Shown here: piece after piece, positions 1-9,773 of the stretch | Position numbering within the stretch: the stretch's first letter is position 1 | Layout: every line of letters begins with the position of its first letter | Source: Rhodospirillales bacterium | Lineage (GTDB): Bacteria > Pseudomonadota > Alphaproteobacteria > Reyranellales > Reyranellaceae | Direction of reading: 5' to 3' | Assembly: GCA_016185145.1 (NCBI GenBank) | Contig: JACPOB010000007.1 | Span: forward strand, 1 to 63,172 | Length of the DNA stretch: 63,172 bases | The notes under the pieces: model-generated | The model's database searches: none | Told to the model about the DNA's origin: nothing | Seen by the model: only the letters and a program-made list of their open reading frames with translations | Position numbers and translations under genes: made by a program

Positions 1-69
1 CCCGTAGCGCCGTCGTAGTGCAGCAGGAAGCCGCCGCCGCCGATGCCCGACGCCTGCGGATCGACGACG
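1..69. repeat. Diverged copy of ggt N-terminal segment at window edge
   Basis: Bases 1-69 match 931-999 at 66 of 69 positions in the same orientation. The three differences fall at third codon positions of the ggt frame; two are silent and one is Asp/Glu. The match ends abruptly at base 70, where one copy continues into the TSH catalytic region and the other into upstream ggt sequence. Because the copies differ, this is not a simple doubled read of one locus. It could be a join to a paralogue or related strain at a contig end, or a real partial duplication. Confidence 0.7.
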
Positions 70-1181
70 GTGATGTGGCTGGTGCCGCGCTCGACATAGC
101 CCGGCGGCACGCCGGGGCCGACGACGCCCATGCTGCGGTCGGGCGAGATCAGCTTGCGGCGCTCGTCGAGGTAGGCCGGCGACAGCAGCCCGGCCACCGG
201 CACAGGCACGAACGCCGGATCGCCGACATAGCGATTGCGGTCGGCGAAGGCGAGCCGGCTCGCTTCGGCGATGAGATGGAGGGAACGCAGGTCGTCGGGC
301 TTGTCGCGCCACAGCTCGAAGGGTTCGATCAGGCCCAGCACCTGCAGGATGGCGATGCCACCCGACGACGGCGGCGACATGCCGCAGACGATCCACACGC
401 GATAGGGCCCGCACACCGGCTCGCGCTTGATGGGCTTGTAGTTGGCGAGATCGGCCAGCGACAGCGTGCCCGGCCGGACGTGCTTGTGCACCCGCTCGAC
501 CATCTCGCGGGCGATGTCGCCTTCATAGAGCGCGCGCGGGCCTTGCTCGGCGATCAGGCGCAGGGTCTCGGCCAAGGCGGGATTGGTGATCCGCTCGCCC
601 TGCTTCTTGGGCGAGCCGTCGGCATTGAAGTAGACCGCGCGGATGTCGGGATCGTTGGTCGGCATGCGCTGCAGCCAGCCGGTCAGACGCGGCGGCGTTG
701 CGAACCCCTCGCGCGCCTTGTCGATCGCCGGCTGGAACAGCGTGGCCCACTGAAGCTTGCCGTGCTCCTTGTGCGCCAGCTCCAGCATGGCGACGGCGCC
801 CGGCACGCCGACCGAGATGCCGGAGACGACGGCGCCCAGCATGCCGATCGGCTTGCCGTCGGCCCCGAGGAACATTTTAGGCGACGCGCCGGCGGGCGCC
901 GTCTCGCGGCCGTCGTAGACAGAGATCGCACCCGTGGCGCCGTCGTAGTGCAGCAGGAAGCCGCCGCCGCCGATGCCCGATGCCTGCGGCTCGACGACGC
1001 CCAAAACCATCTGGACGGCGATGGCGGCATCGACCGCCGAGCCGCCGCGGCGCAGCACTTCCAGTCCCGCTTCGACCGCCATGGGATTGGCCGCCGCCAC
1101 CATCGCCTGCGGCTCCGCGCGGCACGCCGGGCCGAAGCCCAGCAGCGCCAGCACGACGAGAAGCAGGCGGCGCAGGATCAT
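1..1181 (-). CDS. ggt: Gamma-glutamyltransferase, 3' end cut by window edge
   Basis: Ntn-hydrolase that cleaves gamma-glutamyl bonds of glutathione-type substrates, normally in the periplasm. The start at 1181 gives a hydrophobic signal peptide (about residues 1-22), then the family's NPMAVEAGLEVLRRGGSAVD region and the GIGGGGF loop. The self-cleavage Thr sits in the TSH motif at about residue 367 (bases 81-83), so the large subunit is essentially complete and the small subunit is off the window. The start codon overlaps the stop of the upstream methyltransferase gene (ATGA, 1178-1181), so the two are probably coupled in translation. Odd: directly after TSHITVVD the frame runs into PQASGIGGGGFLLHYDGA, which is the N-terminal motif again and not the usual start of the small subunit. 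Confidence 0.85.
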   Translation of the reverse strand, partial: MILRRLLLVVLALLGFGPACRAEPQAMVAAANPMAVEAGLEVLRRGGSAVDAAIAVQMVLGVVEPQASGIGGGGFLLHYDGATGAISVYDGRETAPAGASPKMFLGADGKPIGMLGAVVSGISVGVPGAVAMLELAHKEHGKLQWATLFQPAIDKAREGFATPPRLTGWLQRMPTNDPDIRAVYFNADGSPKKQGERITNPALAETLRLIAEQGPRALYEGDIAREMVERVHKHVRPGTLSLADLANYKPIKREPVCGPYRVWIVCGMSPPSSGGIAILQVLGLIEPFELWRDKPDDLRSLHLIAEASRLAFADRNRYVGDPAFVPVPVAGLLSPAYLDERRKLISPDRSMGVVGPGVPPGYVERGTSHITVVDPQASGIGGGGFLLHYDGAT

Positions 1182-1987
1182 GCGCGGCGCGCCACGATGA
1201 ACAGGCGACGGAACGGGAAGAGCGTGATGCCGTCGGCGCGCGTCGGATAGGCCTCGGCCACAAGCTTGGCATAGGTCTCGTAGAACGCGGCACCCTCCTC
1301 CTTGCTGAGCGCCTCCATGTACGGCCTGAGCCCGGTGCCCGCGGTGTACTGCGCCACCGGATCCTTGCCGGTCAGCGGCTGCTGGTAGATCGATTCCCAG
1401 ACTTCGAGGTCGGCGCAGAGCGGCTTCAACACGTCGTAGTAGCGCGCCGGCTCCCACACCGTGCGAATGCCGCCCACCTTGGCGAGCTTGTCGCGCCACG
1501 GGCCCATCCCGGCCGCCGTCTTCATCAGCGCATGCGAGGGTGCCTCGTGATTGCGCGGCATCTGGATGGCGAGCTGCCCACCCGACGGCAGCAATTTCAG
1601 CAGGCCGGGGAAGTAGTCGATGTGGTTCTCGACCCACTGGTAGGCGGCGTTGCTGTAGAGGATGCCCGGCGGCACGTCCGGCGTGAACTTGGTGAGGTCG
1701 CCCTTGGCGAAGCTCACGTGCTTGTCGACGGTCTGGCTGCGCGCCTTGGCCAGCATCTCCTCGGAGGAATCGACGCCGATGACCGGCGGTCCGGGAAAGC
1801 GCTCGGCCAGGATGCGCGTGATGTTGCCGGCGCCGCAGCCGAGATCGTAGATCGCGTGGCCCGGCCGAGCGGCGTTGGTCGGATCGAGCCGGCCCATCAG
1901 GTCGAGCGCCGGCCGCAGGCGGGCGTCGACGAATTTCAGGTAGAGGTTGGCATCCCAGGTCGGGGCCTTGAGGTCGCTCACGATCAC
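1178..1987 (-). CDS. tam: Trans-aconitate 2-methyltransferase
   Basis: SAM-dependent methyltransferase of 269 residues, about the usual Tam length, expected to methyl-esterify trans-aconitate in the cytoplasm. Tam-type signatures are visible: WDANLYLKF at the N-terminus, the SAM-binding DLGCGAGNITR near residues 48-58, QMPRN followed by PSH, and GTGLRPY in the C-terminal third. The start is GTG at 1987, which overlaps the TGA of the broken gene upstream (GTGA). A second GTG lies two codons in. The 3' end overlaps the ggt start, so the original order was decarboxylase-like gene, tam, ggt in one transcription unit. Confidence 0.85.
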   Translation of the reverse strand: MIVSDLKAPTWDANLYLKFVDARLRPALDLMGRLDPTNAARPGHAIYDLGCGAGNITRILAERFPGPPVIGVDSSEEMLAKARSQTVDKHVSFAKGDLTKFTPDVPPGILYSNAAYQWVENHIDYFPGLLKLLPSGGQLAIQMPRNHEAPSHALMKTAAGMGPWRDKLAKVGGIRTVWEPARYYDVLKPLCADLEVWESIYQQPLTGKDPVAQYTAGTGLRPYMEALSKEEGAAFYETYAKLVAEAYPTRADGITLFPFRRLFIVARRA

Positions 1988-2173
1988 TTCTCCTCGAACG
2001 CGGCATCGACCGGCACGCGATGAGCCATGGCGATCTTGTTGCCCTTCTGGGCCGCCAGGACGACGGCCATGAATTCCTCGTGCATCTCTTCGGTCATGCC
2101 CTGGCTCGCGCCATGGCGCCGTGCGAGGCGATGCATAGTCGCACTGATTGGCGATGCTGACCGCGAGATGAAC
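1984..2173 (-). pseudogene. 3' remnant of a carboxymuconolactone decarboxylase/AhpD-like gene
   Basis: Read from 2173 downward in three successive frames, this gives LVHLAVSIANQCDY, then CIASHGAMARA, then GMTEEMHEEFMAVVLAAQ and on to FEEK-stop. Together that is the C-terminal half of a CMD/AhpD-type protein with its CxxC...H redox centre. Two apparent one-base losses break the frame, one inside the CxxC motif near 2125-2130 and one near 2100. The N-terminal half is absent: beyond about 2173 the sequence becomes the AT-richer cassette. The stop overlaps the GTG of tam, as expected for a former operon partner. Confidence 0.75.
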
Positions 2174-2519
2174 TAGCTAAGAATCGTGTCTCGTTGTAAC
2201 GCCGATAGCGTTCGCGAATCGGCTGCTTGAGCATCTCTATGAACTGAGCGCGCAACTGGTCCGACATTTGGCCGTAGTCAGTCGCTCCCTTCATTTCCTC
2301 GATGCCCATTCGAACGGCCAAGGACATGTTTAGGTAGCCATCTCTAGTAAAGACGCGGTTTTCAGTTTTTGGAACAGGCAACTGCCCATCCGCCGTCCGT
2401 CGCCGCTCGGAGTTAAACCAAAAGAGCCATGAAGCTTTCTCGGAAACGCACAGGCCAATCTTAGGTTTGCGAAGGGCCTCACAATCGTGGGCATAAATGT
2501 GGCCCAGCTTCAGGCTCAT
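2094..2519 (-). CDS. Unknown small protein paired with Panacea-domain protein; putative toxin
   Basis: 141-residue protein of no family I recognise with certainty. Its N-terminus (GHIYAHDCEALRKPKIGLCV) resembles the first strands of PemK/MazF-like SH3 barrels, but this is a weak similarity read by eye. It begins inside the stop of the upstream Panacea-domain gene (ATGA, 2516-2519), so the pair is translationally coupled. Panacea-domain proteins are known antitoxins for many unrelated toxins, which makes a toxin role the leading inference. About the last 20 residues (ending CIASHGAMARARA) are read from the remnant of the neighbouring decarboxylase-like gene, so the native C-terminus probably ended near FLAS. 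Base composition is visibly lower in GC than the flanks. Confidence 0.6.
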   Translation of the reverse strand: MSLKLGHIYAHDCEALRKPKIGLCVSEKASWLFWFNSERRRTADGQLPVPKTENRVFTRDGYLNMSLAVRMGIEEMKGATDYGQMSDQLRAQFIEMLKQPIRERYRRYNETRFLASSSRGQHRQSVRLCIASHGAMARARA

Positions 2520-3067
2520 AAGACGCCGTGCGCCGCACTCTCTTCCATAATTTCAAGAATTTCAGCCCGATTCGGGTTGTTGTCATCAACGAAGTCGGCG
2601 TAGTCCATCGGCTGATCGGTATTAGCGTTCAACCAAGCTTTATGAAGGTGGGTAACGTCCGATAGCTCATCCGTTGTCTTTCCTTCGCAAAACGCAATCG
2701 CTTCGCGCAGGCATTCCTTGTCCGATTCGGAAAGAATATCGGCGCTTGGTGGAGCAGGGCCGGGCATGATTTTCGGTAGTCCATTACCTCGGACTACCGT
2801 GATCGCATCATCCAAGCCTTCAGGCTCCCAAACACGATCCCAATTCTTGTCGATGAAGTACTTGATCGTTGACGGCACTGGACCTTGAGTCATGGCGACG
2901 TAGGTGTCCGCAACAATCGGTCGACCATACCTATTGATGTGCCACTTCTCCGCCAGATAAAAAATCTTCGAGACGTAGAACGGAGTCAGGCCAGGTCGCT
3001 CGCGCGCAACGTATGCGAGCGCCGCGAGCGCCTTCGCCTCGTTGAATGCAGATTTGAGCTTCACCAT
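2516..3067 (-). CDS. Panacea-domain (DUF4065, SocA-like) antitoxin-type protein
   Basis: 183 residues. The core motif FYLAEKWHINRYGRPIVADT followed by YVAMTQGPVPS is characteristic of the Panacea/DUF4065 domain found in SocA and in the PanA antitoxins, which neutralise diverse toxins encoded beside them. The rest of the protein is acidic. The ATG at 3067 sits directly downstream of a TTGAAT-17-TATATT promoter, leaving almost no leader. The gene is AT-richer than the surrounding chromosome and lies between a broken metabolic gene and amt, which fits horizontal acquisition as a two-gene cassette. The domain call is strong; the antitoxin role is inferred from the family. Confidence 0.8.
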   Translation of the reverse strand: MVKLKSAFNEAKALAALAYVARERPGLTPFYVSKIFYLAEKWHINRYGRPIVADTYVAMTQGPVPSTIKYFIDKNWDRVWEPEGLDDAITVVRGNGLPKIMPGPAPPSADILSESDKECLREAIAFCEGKTTDELSDVTHLHKAWLNANTDQPMDYADFVDDNNPNRAEILEIMEESAAHGVL

Positions 3068-3075
3068 GCACCAAA

Positions 3076-3104
3076 AATATATGCGCCCGACGTGAGAAAT
3101 TCAA
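3076..3104 (-). promoter_or_regulatory. Sigma-70-type promoter of the Panacea-domain cassette
   Basis: On the minus strand TTGAAT (3104-3099) and TATATT (3081-3076) are separated by exactly 17 bases. Transcription would begin about 7 bases downstream of the -10, next to the ATG at 3067, giving a nearly leaderless message. Confidence 0.55.
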
Positions 3105-3185
3105 GGAAAAATCGTGACAAATCAAAGGCTTATCTAAGCCATTGGGATCCCCCATACAACTTATGAGAGTGTTGCGAACGGGCGC

Positions 3186-4502
3186 TTACTGCACCCGCTC
3201 GCCGTGCAGGGCGGTATCGAGACCCTCGGTTTCCTCGTCCCGGGTGGCCCTGAGGCCGACCAAGGCATCGACGATCTTGAGGATGATCCAGGTGGCGATG
3301 CCGCAGAAGATCGTGACGGCAACCACGCCGTAGAGCTGGGTCAGGACCTGGCCGGCATTGCCGTCGACCAGGCCGACCGGCTGGCCCTTGTTGACGTCGT
3401 TGATCAGCTTGGTGGCGAACACGCCGGCCAGGATCGTGCCCAAGATGCCGCCGACGCCGTGCACGCCGAAGACGTCGAGCGAATCGTCGTAGCCGAGCTT
3501 GGTCTTCACCACGACCGAGGCCCAGTAGCAGATGAGCCCGGCGGCAAAGCCGATGACCATGGCGGCCCACGGCTCGACGTAGCCGGCGGCCGGCGTGATG
3601 GTGCCGAGGCCAGCGACGGCGCCGGACAGGATGCCGAGCACCGAAGGCTTGCCGCGGCTTGCCCATTCGACCGACATCCAGACCAGCGCGGCGACAGCAG
3701 CCGAGATGTGGGTGTTGAGCATGGCCGAGCCCGCGAGCTCGCCTGAGGCCAGTGCGGAGCCGGCATTGAAGCCGAACCAGCCGACCCACAGCAGCGACGT
3801 GCCGATCAGGGTGAGCACGAGATTGTGCGGCGCCATGTATTCGACGCCGTAGCCCTGGCGCTTGCCGATCACCAGGCAGCAGACCAGGCCCGCGATGCCG
3901 GCGTTGAGATGGACGACCAGGCCGCCGGCGAAATCGAGCACGCCTGCCGCACCGAGGAAGCCGCCGCCCCACACCCAGTGCGCTATCGGCACGTAGACGA
4001 ACAAGAGCCACAGCGCCATGAACCACATCATGGCCGAGAACTTCATGCGCTCGGCGAAGGCGCCGGCGATGATGGCGGGCGTGATGATGGCGAAGGTCGC
4101 CTGGTACATCAGGAAGACGTTCTCCGGCACGGTCTTGGCGAGCTCGTGCACGCTGCCCTGCAGGCCCGCCCCGAAGGCGCGCGACAGCCCACCGATCACA
4201 GCGTTGAGGTCTCCGCCGTTGGTGAAGGCGAGCGAGTAGCCGACGATGAACCACAGCACCGTCACCAGAGCGGCGACGGCGAAGGCTTGCACGGCCGTCG
4301 CCAGCACGTTCTTCTTGCGCACCATGCCGCAGTAGAACAGCGCCAGTCCCGGGATGTTCATCATCAGGACCAGGCAGGTGGCGACCAGCAGCCAGGCCGT
4401 GTCGCCGGTATCGATGGTGGGCTTGTCGGCGGCGGAGGCCGCTTCGGCTGACATCAACACGCACGCCAAGGGCGCGCCGAAACGCAGTGCCGTCCTGATC
4501 AT
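3186..4502 (-). CDS. amt: Ammonium transporter (Amt), first copy
   Basis: 438-residue Amt/MEP/Rh family channel for ammonium uptake in the inner membrane. It has a signal-like N-terminus (cut probably near ASA-ADKP) and about eleven membrane segments. Family motifs are present: GDTAWLL, PGLALFYCGMVRKKN, the HWVWGGGFL region, the DFAGGLVVHLNAG loop with its pore His, and LGYDDSLDVFGVHGVGG near the C-terminus. It follows the glnK-like gene (4563-4901) by about 60 bases in the same direction, the classic arrangement in which GlnK plugs AmtB under nitrogen sufficiency. It is closely similar to the second Amt at 5097-6410. Confidence 0.95.
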   Translation of the reverse strand: MIRTALRFGAPLACVLMSAEAASAADKPTIDTGDTAWLLVATCLVLMMNIPGLALFYCGMVRKKNVLATAVQAFAVAALVTVLWFIVGYSLAFTNGGDLNAVIGGLSRAFGAGLQGSVHELAKTVPENVFLMYQATFAIITPAIIAGAFAERMKFSAMMWFMALWLLFVYVPIAHWVWGGGFLGAAGVLDFAGGLVVHLNAGIAGLVCCLVIGKRQGYGVEYMAPHNLVLTLIGTSLLWVGWFGFNAGSALASGELAGSAMLNTHISAAVAALVWMSVEWASRGKPSVLGILSGAVAGLGTITPAAGYVEPWAAMVIGFAAGLICYWASVVVKTKLGYDDSLDVFGVHGVGGILGTILAGVFATKLINDVNKGQPVGLVDGNAGQVLTQLYGVVAVTIFCGIATWIILKIVDALVGLRATRDEETEGLDTALHGERVQ

Positions 4503-4562
4503 TTCTTCCCCCGTGTCGTCTTGTCTTGCTTGTCTGTCTTGGTGTTCTGGAAAATCGATCTG

Positions 4563-5096
<534 letters not shown>

Positions 5097-6410
5097 TCAG
5101 TGCACCGTCTCCCCGTGCAGGTTGATGTCGAGGCCTTCGACTTCCTCTTCGGTCGTCACGCGCAGCCCGATCAGGGCGTCGACGATCTTGAGGAGGATGA
5201 AGGTGGCGATGGCGGACCAGGCGATGCAGACCAGCGAGCCCCACAGCTGGGTCAGGACCTGGCCGGGATTGCCGTCGATCAGGCCCTTCTTGCCATCGCC
5301 CGCGATCGCCTCGACGGCGAACACGCCGGTCAGGATGGCGCCGGCGACGCCGCCCAGCCCATGCACGCCGAAGGCGTCGAGCGAATCGTCGTAGCCCATC
5401 GCCCGCTTGAGCGCGGTGGCGCCCCAGAAGCAGACCAGGCCGGCGACGATGCCGATCACCAGCGAGCCCATCGGATTGACGTAGCCCGAGGCCGGCGTGA
5501 TCGCGACCAGGCCGGCCACCGCTCCGGAGATGATGCCGAGCACCGACGGCTTGCCGCGCGTCGCCCACTCCGCGAACATCCAGGAAAGCGCCGCCGCCGC
5601 CGTCGCGAACTGGGTGACGGCCATCGCCATGCCGGCATTGCCGCTGGCGCCGGCCGCCGAACCGGCGTTGAAGCCGAACCAGCCGACCCACAGCAGCGAG
5701 GCGCCGATCACGGCGTAGACGAGGTTGAACGGCGCCAGGTTCTCCGTGCCGAAGCCCTTGCGCTTGCCCATCACCAGGGCGCAGATCAGGCCGGCCACGC
5801 CGGCGTTGATGTGCACCACGGTGCCGCCGGCGAAGTCGAGCACGCCCCAGTCGCCCAGGAAGCCGCCGCCCCACACCCAGTGGGCGATCGGCGCGTAGAC
5901 GATCAGCGACCACAGCGCCATGAACCACATCATGGCCGAGAACTTCATGCGCTCGGCGAAGGCGCCGGCGATCAGCGCCGGGGTGATGATGGCGAAGGTC
6001 AGCTGGAAGCAGAGGAACACGGTTTCCGGGATGGTCTTGGCGAGGTCGTGCACGCCGTCCAGCGTCAGGCCGCGAAGAAAGACGCGGCTCAGGCCGCCGA
6101 TGATGGTGCTGCCCGACGTGAAGGCGAGGCTGTAACCTACGATCAGCCACAGCACGGAGATCAGGCAGGTGATGGCGAAGCTCTGCATCACCGTCGCCAG
6201 CACGTTCTTCTTGCGCACCATGCCGCCGTAGAACAGCGCCAGGCCGGGGATGGTCATCATCAGCACCAGCGCCGTCGAGGTCAGCATCCAGGCAGTGTCG
6301 CCGGTGTCGAGCTTGGGCTTCTCGTCGGCGGCGAGCGCCAGGGCAGGCAGCAGCAGCAGCGTGCCGGCCGCCCCAAGGCCGGCGAGCAGCGGATTGAGCT
6401 TGAACTTCAT
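5097..6410 (-). CDS. amt: Ammonium transporter (Amt), second copy
   Basis: 437-residue Amt family ammonium channel. The start at 6410 (MKFKLNPLLAGLG) is preferred over an upstream ATG at 6467: it follows a GAGGGA ribosome site and begins a clear signal peptide ending ALALA. Motifs match the first copy: GDTAWML, PGLALFYGGMVRKKN, HWVWGGGFLGDWG, DFAGGTVVHINAG and MGYDDSLDAFGVHGLGG. The gene follows the second glnK by about 50 bases and ends before a strong terminator. With the sigma-54 promoter upstream of that glnK, this is the copy most clearly under nitrogen control. Confidence 0.95.
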   Translation of the reverse strand: MKFKLNPLLAGLGAAGTLLLLPALALAADEKPKLDTGDTAWMLTSTALVLMMTIPGLALFYGGMVRKKNVLATVMQSFAITCLISVLWLIVGYSLAFTSGSTIIGGLSRVFLRGLTLDGVHDLAKTIPETVFLCFQLTFAIITPALIAGAFAERMKFSAMMWFMALWSLIVYAPIAHWVWGGGFLGDWGVLDFAGGTVVHINAGVAGLICALVMGKRKGFGTENLAPFNLVYAVIGASLLWVGWFGFNAGSAAGASGNAGMAMAVTQFATAAAALSWMFAEWATRGKPSVLGIISGAVAGLVAITPASGYVNPMGSLVIGIVAGLVCFWGATALKRAMGYDDSLDAFGVHGLGGVAGAILTGVFAVEAIAGDGKKGLIDGNPGQVLTQLWGSLVCIAWSAIATFILLKIVDALIGLRVTTEEEVEGLDINLHGETVH

Positions 6411-6463
6411 CGTACTTCCCTCGGATTGTTGATTGGCTGATCGATGAGCAACGAACGGCGGGA

Positions 6464-7875
<1,412 letters not shown>

Positions 7876-7881
7876 GTCTTC

Positions 7882-7948
7882 GTCTTCCGGACCGCGCGCG
7901 TCCTCGCGCGCTCTTGGGGCGCGCGGGGCCGCGCGGGGTCCGGAAGAC
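7882..7948. repeat. Palindromic repeat with GTCTTCCGGACC arms
   Basis: GTCTTCCGGACC (7882-7893) pairs perfectly with GGTCCGGAAGAC (7937-7948). The interior is made of GCGCGC-rich secondary stems. The same arm sequence recurs at 17082-17165. It lies just after the porin stop and could also act as a factor-dependent terminator or transcript stabiliser. Confidence 0.65.
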
Positions 7949-7972
7949 GCGGCCGGCTGCCATTTATGGCCC

Positions 7973-9232
7973 ATGCAAGGTGACCGGTTCGATCTCGCCG
8001 TCGTGGGCGCCGGCCTGAACGGCAGCCTGTTGGCGCTGGCGGCTGGAGAAGTGGGGCTCGACACGGTCCTCATCGACCGCGTCCCGCTGAAGTCGCTCAC
8101 GGACGCGGGCTTCGACGGACGCACCACGGCCATCGCCTACACCAGCCAGCGCCTGTTCGCGGCGCTGGGCATCTGGCCGGAGCTGGCCGACCAGGCCGAG
8201 CCGATCCTCGACATCCGCATTTCCGACGCCGGCCACGATGGCCGGCCGAGTCCGCTGTTCCTCCATTTCGATCATCGCGAGGCCGCCAGCGGGGACGAGC
8301 CGGCGGCGCCGATGGGCTGGATCGTCGAGAACCGGTTCTTGCGCGCGGCGCTGCTGCGCCGGCTGGCAACCTGCCCGCACGTCGAGCTCGTAGCGCCCGA
8401 CGAAGTGGTCGAGACCCGGCGCGATCCCGACCGCGCGGAGCTCGTGCTGAAGAGCGGCCGTCGCATCGCCACACGCCTGGTCGCCTCGGCCGAGGGTCGC
8501 TTCGGCACCATGCGCGAGGATGCCGGCATCGGCGCCCGCGCCTGGTCCTATGACCAGGTCGCGATCGTGCTGGTGGCGCGCCACGAGCGGCCGCATCGCG
8601 GCGTCGCCCAGGAGAAGTTCCTGCCCGGCGGACCCTTCGCCATCCTGCCGATGCGCGACGGCGAGAACGGCGAGCATCGTTCGTCGATCGTGTGGAGCGA
8701 GCGCGCCGACCTGGCAAAACGCCTGCTCGAGCTCGACGGCCGGCGCTTCCAGGCCGAGTTCGCGCGCCGCTTCGGCGACTACCTCGGTCCTGTCGAGCCG
8801 GTGGGACCGCGCTGGTGGTACCCGCTCGGCCTGGTCCACGCCGAGCGCTACATCGACACGCGCCTGGTGCTCGTCGGCGACGCGGCGCACGGCATCCATC
8901 CCATCGCCGGACAAGGCTATAACCTCGGCGTGCGCGACATCGCGGCCCTGGTCGAGGTCCTCGTCGACAGCAAGCGGCTCGGCCTCGACGTCGGCGGCGG
9001 CGACACGCTCGAGCGCTACGCGCAATGGCGGCGCTCCGACAACTTCGCCATGGTCGCGGCGACGGACCTGCTGAACCGCCTGTTCTCCAACGACATCAAG
9101 CCGATCCGCCTCGTCCGCGACGTCGGTCTCGCCGCCGTCAACCGCGTGCCGCCCTTGCGCCGCTTCTTCGCTCGCCATGCCATGGGTCTGGTCGGCGACC
9201 TGCCCAGGCTGATCCGGGGCGAGCGACCCTAG
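7973..9232 (+). CDS. UbiH/Coq6-type FAD-dependent hydroxylase
   Basis: 419-residue flavin monooxygenase of the UbiH/UbiF/VisC family, which hydroxylates the ubiquinone ring. The N-terminal dinucleotide fold (VVGAGLNGSLLAL), the GFDGRTTAIAYTS segment typical of the UbiH group, and the second FAD motif GDAAHGIHPIAGQGYNLG are all intact, and the length is normal. Which ring position it hydroxylates cannot be told from the sequence. It is followed after 5 bases by a GNAT gene. Confidence 0.85.
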   Translation: MQGDRFDLAVVGAGLNGSLLALAAGEVGLDTVLIDRVPLKSLTDAGFDGRTTAIAYTSQRLFAALGIWPELADQAEPILDIRISDAGHDGRPSPLFLHFDHREAASGDEPAAPMGWIVENRFLRAALLRRLATCPHVELVAPDEVVETRRDPDRAELVLKSGRRIATRLVASAEGRFGTMREDAGIGARAWSYDQVAIVLVARHERPHRGVAQEKFLPGGPFAILPMRDGENGEHRSSIVWSERADLAKRLLELDGRRFQAEFARRFGDYLGPVEPVGPRWWYPLGLVHAERYIDTRLVLVGDAAHGIHPIAGQGYNLGVRDIAALVEVLVDSKRLGLDVGGGDTLERYAQWRRSDNFAMVAATDLLNRLFSNDIKPIRLVRDVGLAAVNRVPPLRRFFARHAMGLVGDLPRLIRGERP

Positions 9233-9237
9233 CGACC

Positions 9238-9726
9238 ATGCAGATGCTGGCCACTCCGCGTTTGCGGTTGCGGGCACGCTCGCTCGACGATCTCGACGCC
9301 ATCCTGGCGATGGACGCCGACAGCGAGGTACGTCGCTTCATGGGCGGTCCGCCGCACGCCGCGGCCCACCGCGCCGAGGTCCGCGCCAACATCGTCGACG
9401 GCCGGCCGTCCCATCGGCGCTGGGCGATCGAATGGCGCGACCGCCCGGGCTTTTTGGGCCAATGCGGCCTCGGTCTCTGTCATCTGCCGGCCTGCACGGC
9501 CCTCACCTGGCGGCTGGCGCGGGCCCATTGGGGCCGTGGCGTCGCCAGCGAAGCCGTCGGCGCCATGCTGCGCCATGCGCGCGAAGACCTCGGGCTCGGC
9601 TCCTTCGTGGCCTTCATCCATGCCGACAACGGGGCTTCCCGGCGCGTCGCCGACAAGGTCGGCCTGAAGCCGGCGGGCGAAACCGCCCTGCACGGCTACC
9701 GCCAGCTCGTCTACCGTCTGGACTAA
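9238..9726 (+). CDS. GNAT family N-acetyltransferase
   Basis: 162 residues, starting at the ATG six bases after the hydroxylase stop. TPRLRLRARSLDDLDAI at the N-terminus and AHWGRGVASEAVGAML (the acetyl-CoA pyrophosphate loop, R/QxxGxG/A type) identify a RimJ/RimL-like GNAT. The acceptor substrate is unknown. The long frame starting at 9025 runs through the previous gene out of phase, so only this portion is coding. Confidence 0.85.
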   Translation: MQMLATPRLRLRARSLDDLDAILAMDADSEVRRFMGGPPHAAAHRAEVRANIVDGRPSHRRWAIEWRDRPGFLGQCGLGLCHLPACTALTWRLARAHWGRGVASEAVGAMLRHAREDLGLGSFVAFIHADNGASRRVADKVGLKPAGETALHGYRQLVYRLD

Positions 9727-9773
9727 GGGCCTCCGCCACCCTATCTCAGGGGCCGATTTTCCAAGGATTTTTC

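Noticed and set aside
18..1250. 410-residue plus-strand ORF across ggt
   Set aside because: It is the complement of ggt and of the end of tam; composition is Arg/His/Asp-rich shadow sequence with no motifs.
1984..3180. Insertion-sequence or integrase-mediated entry of the Panacea cassette
   Set aside because: I found no transposase, integrase, inverted ends or target duplication around 2173 or 3070-3180.
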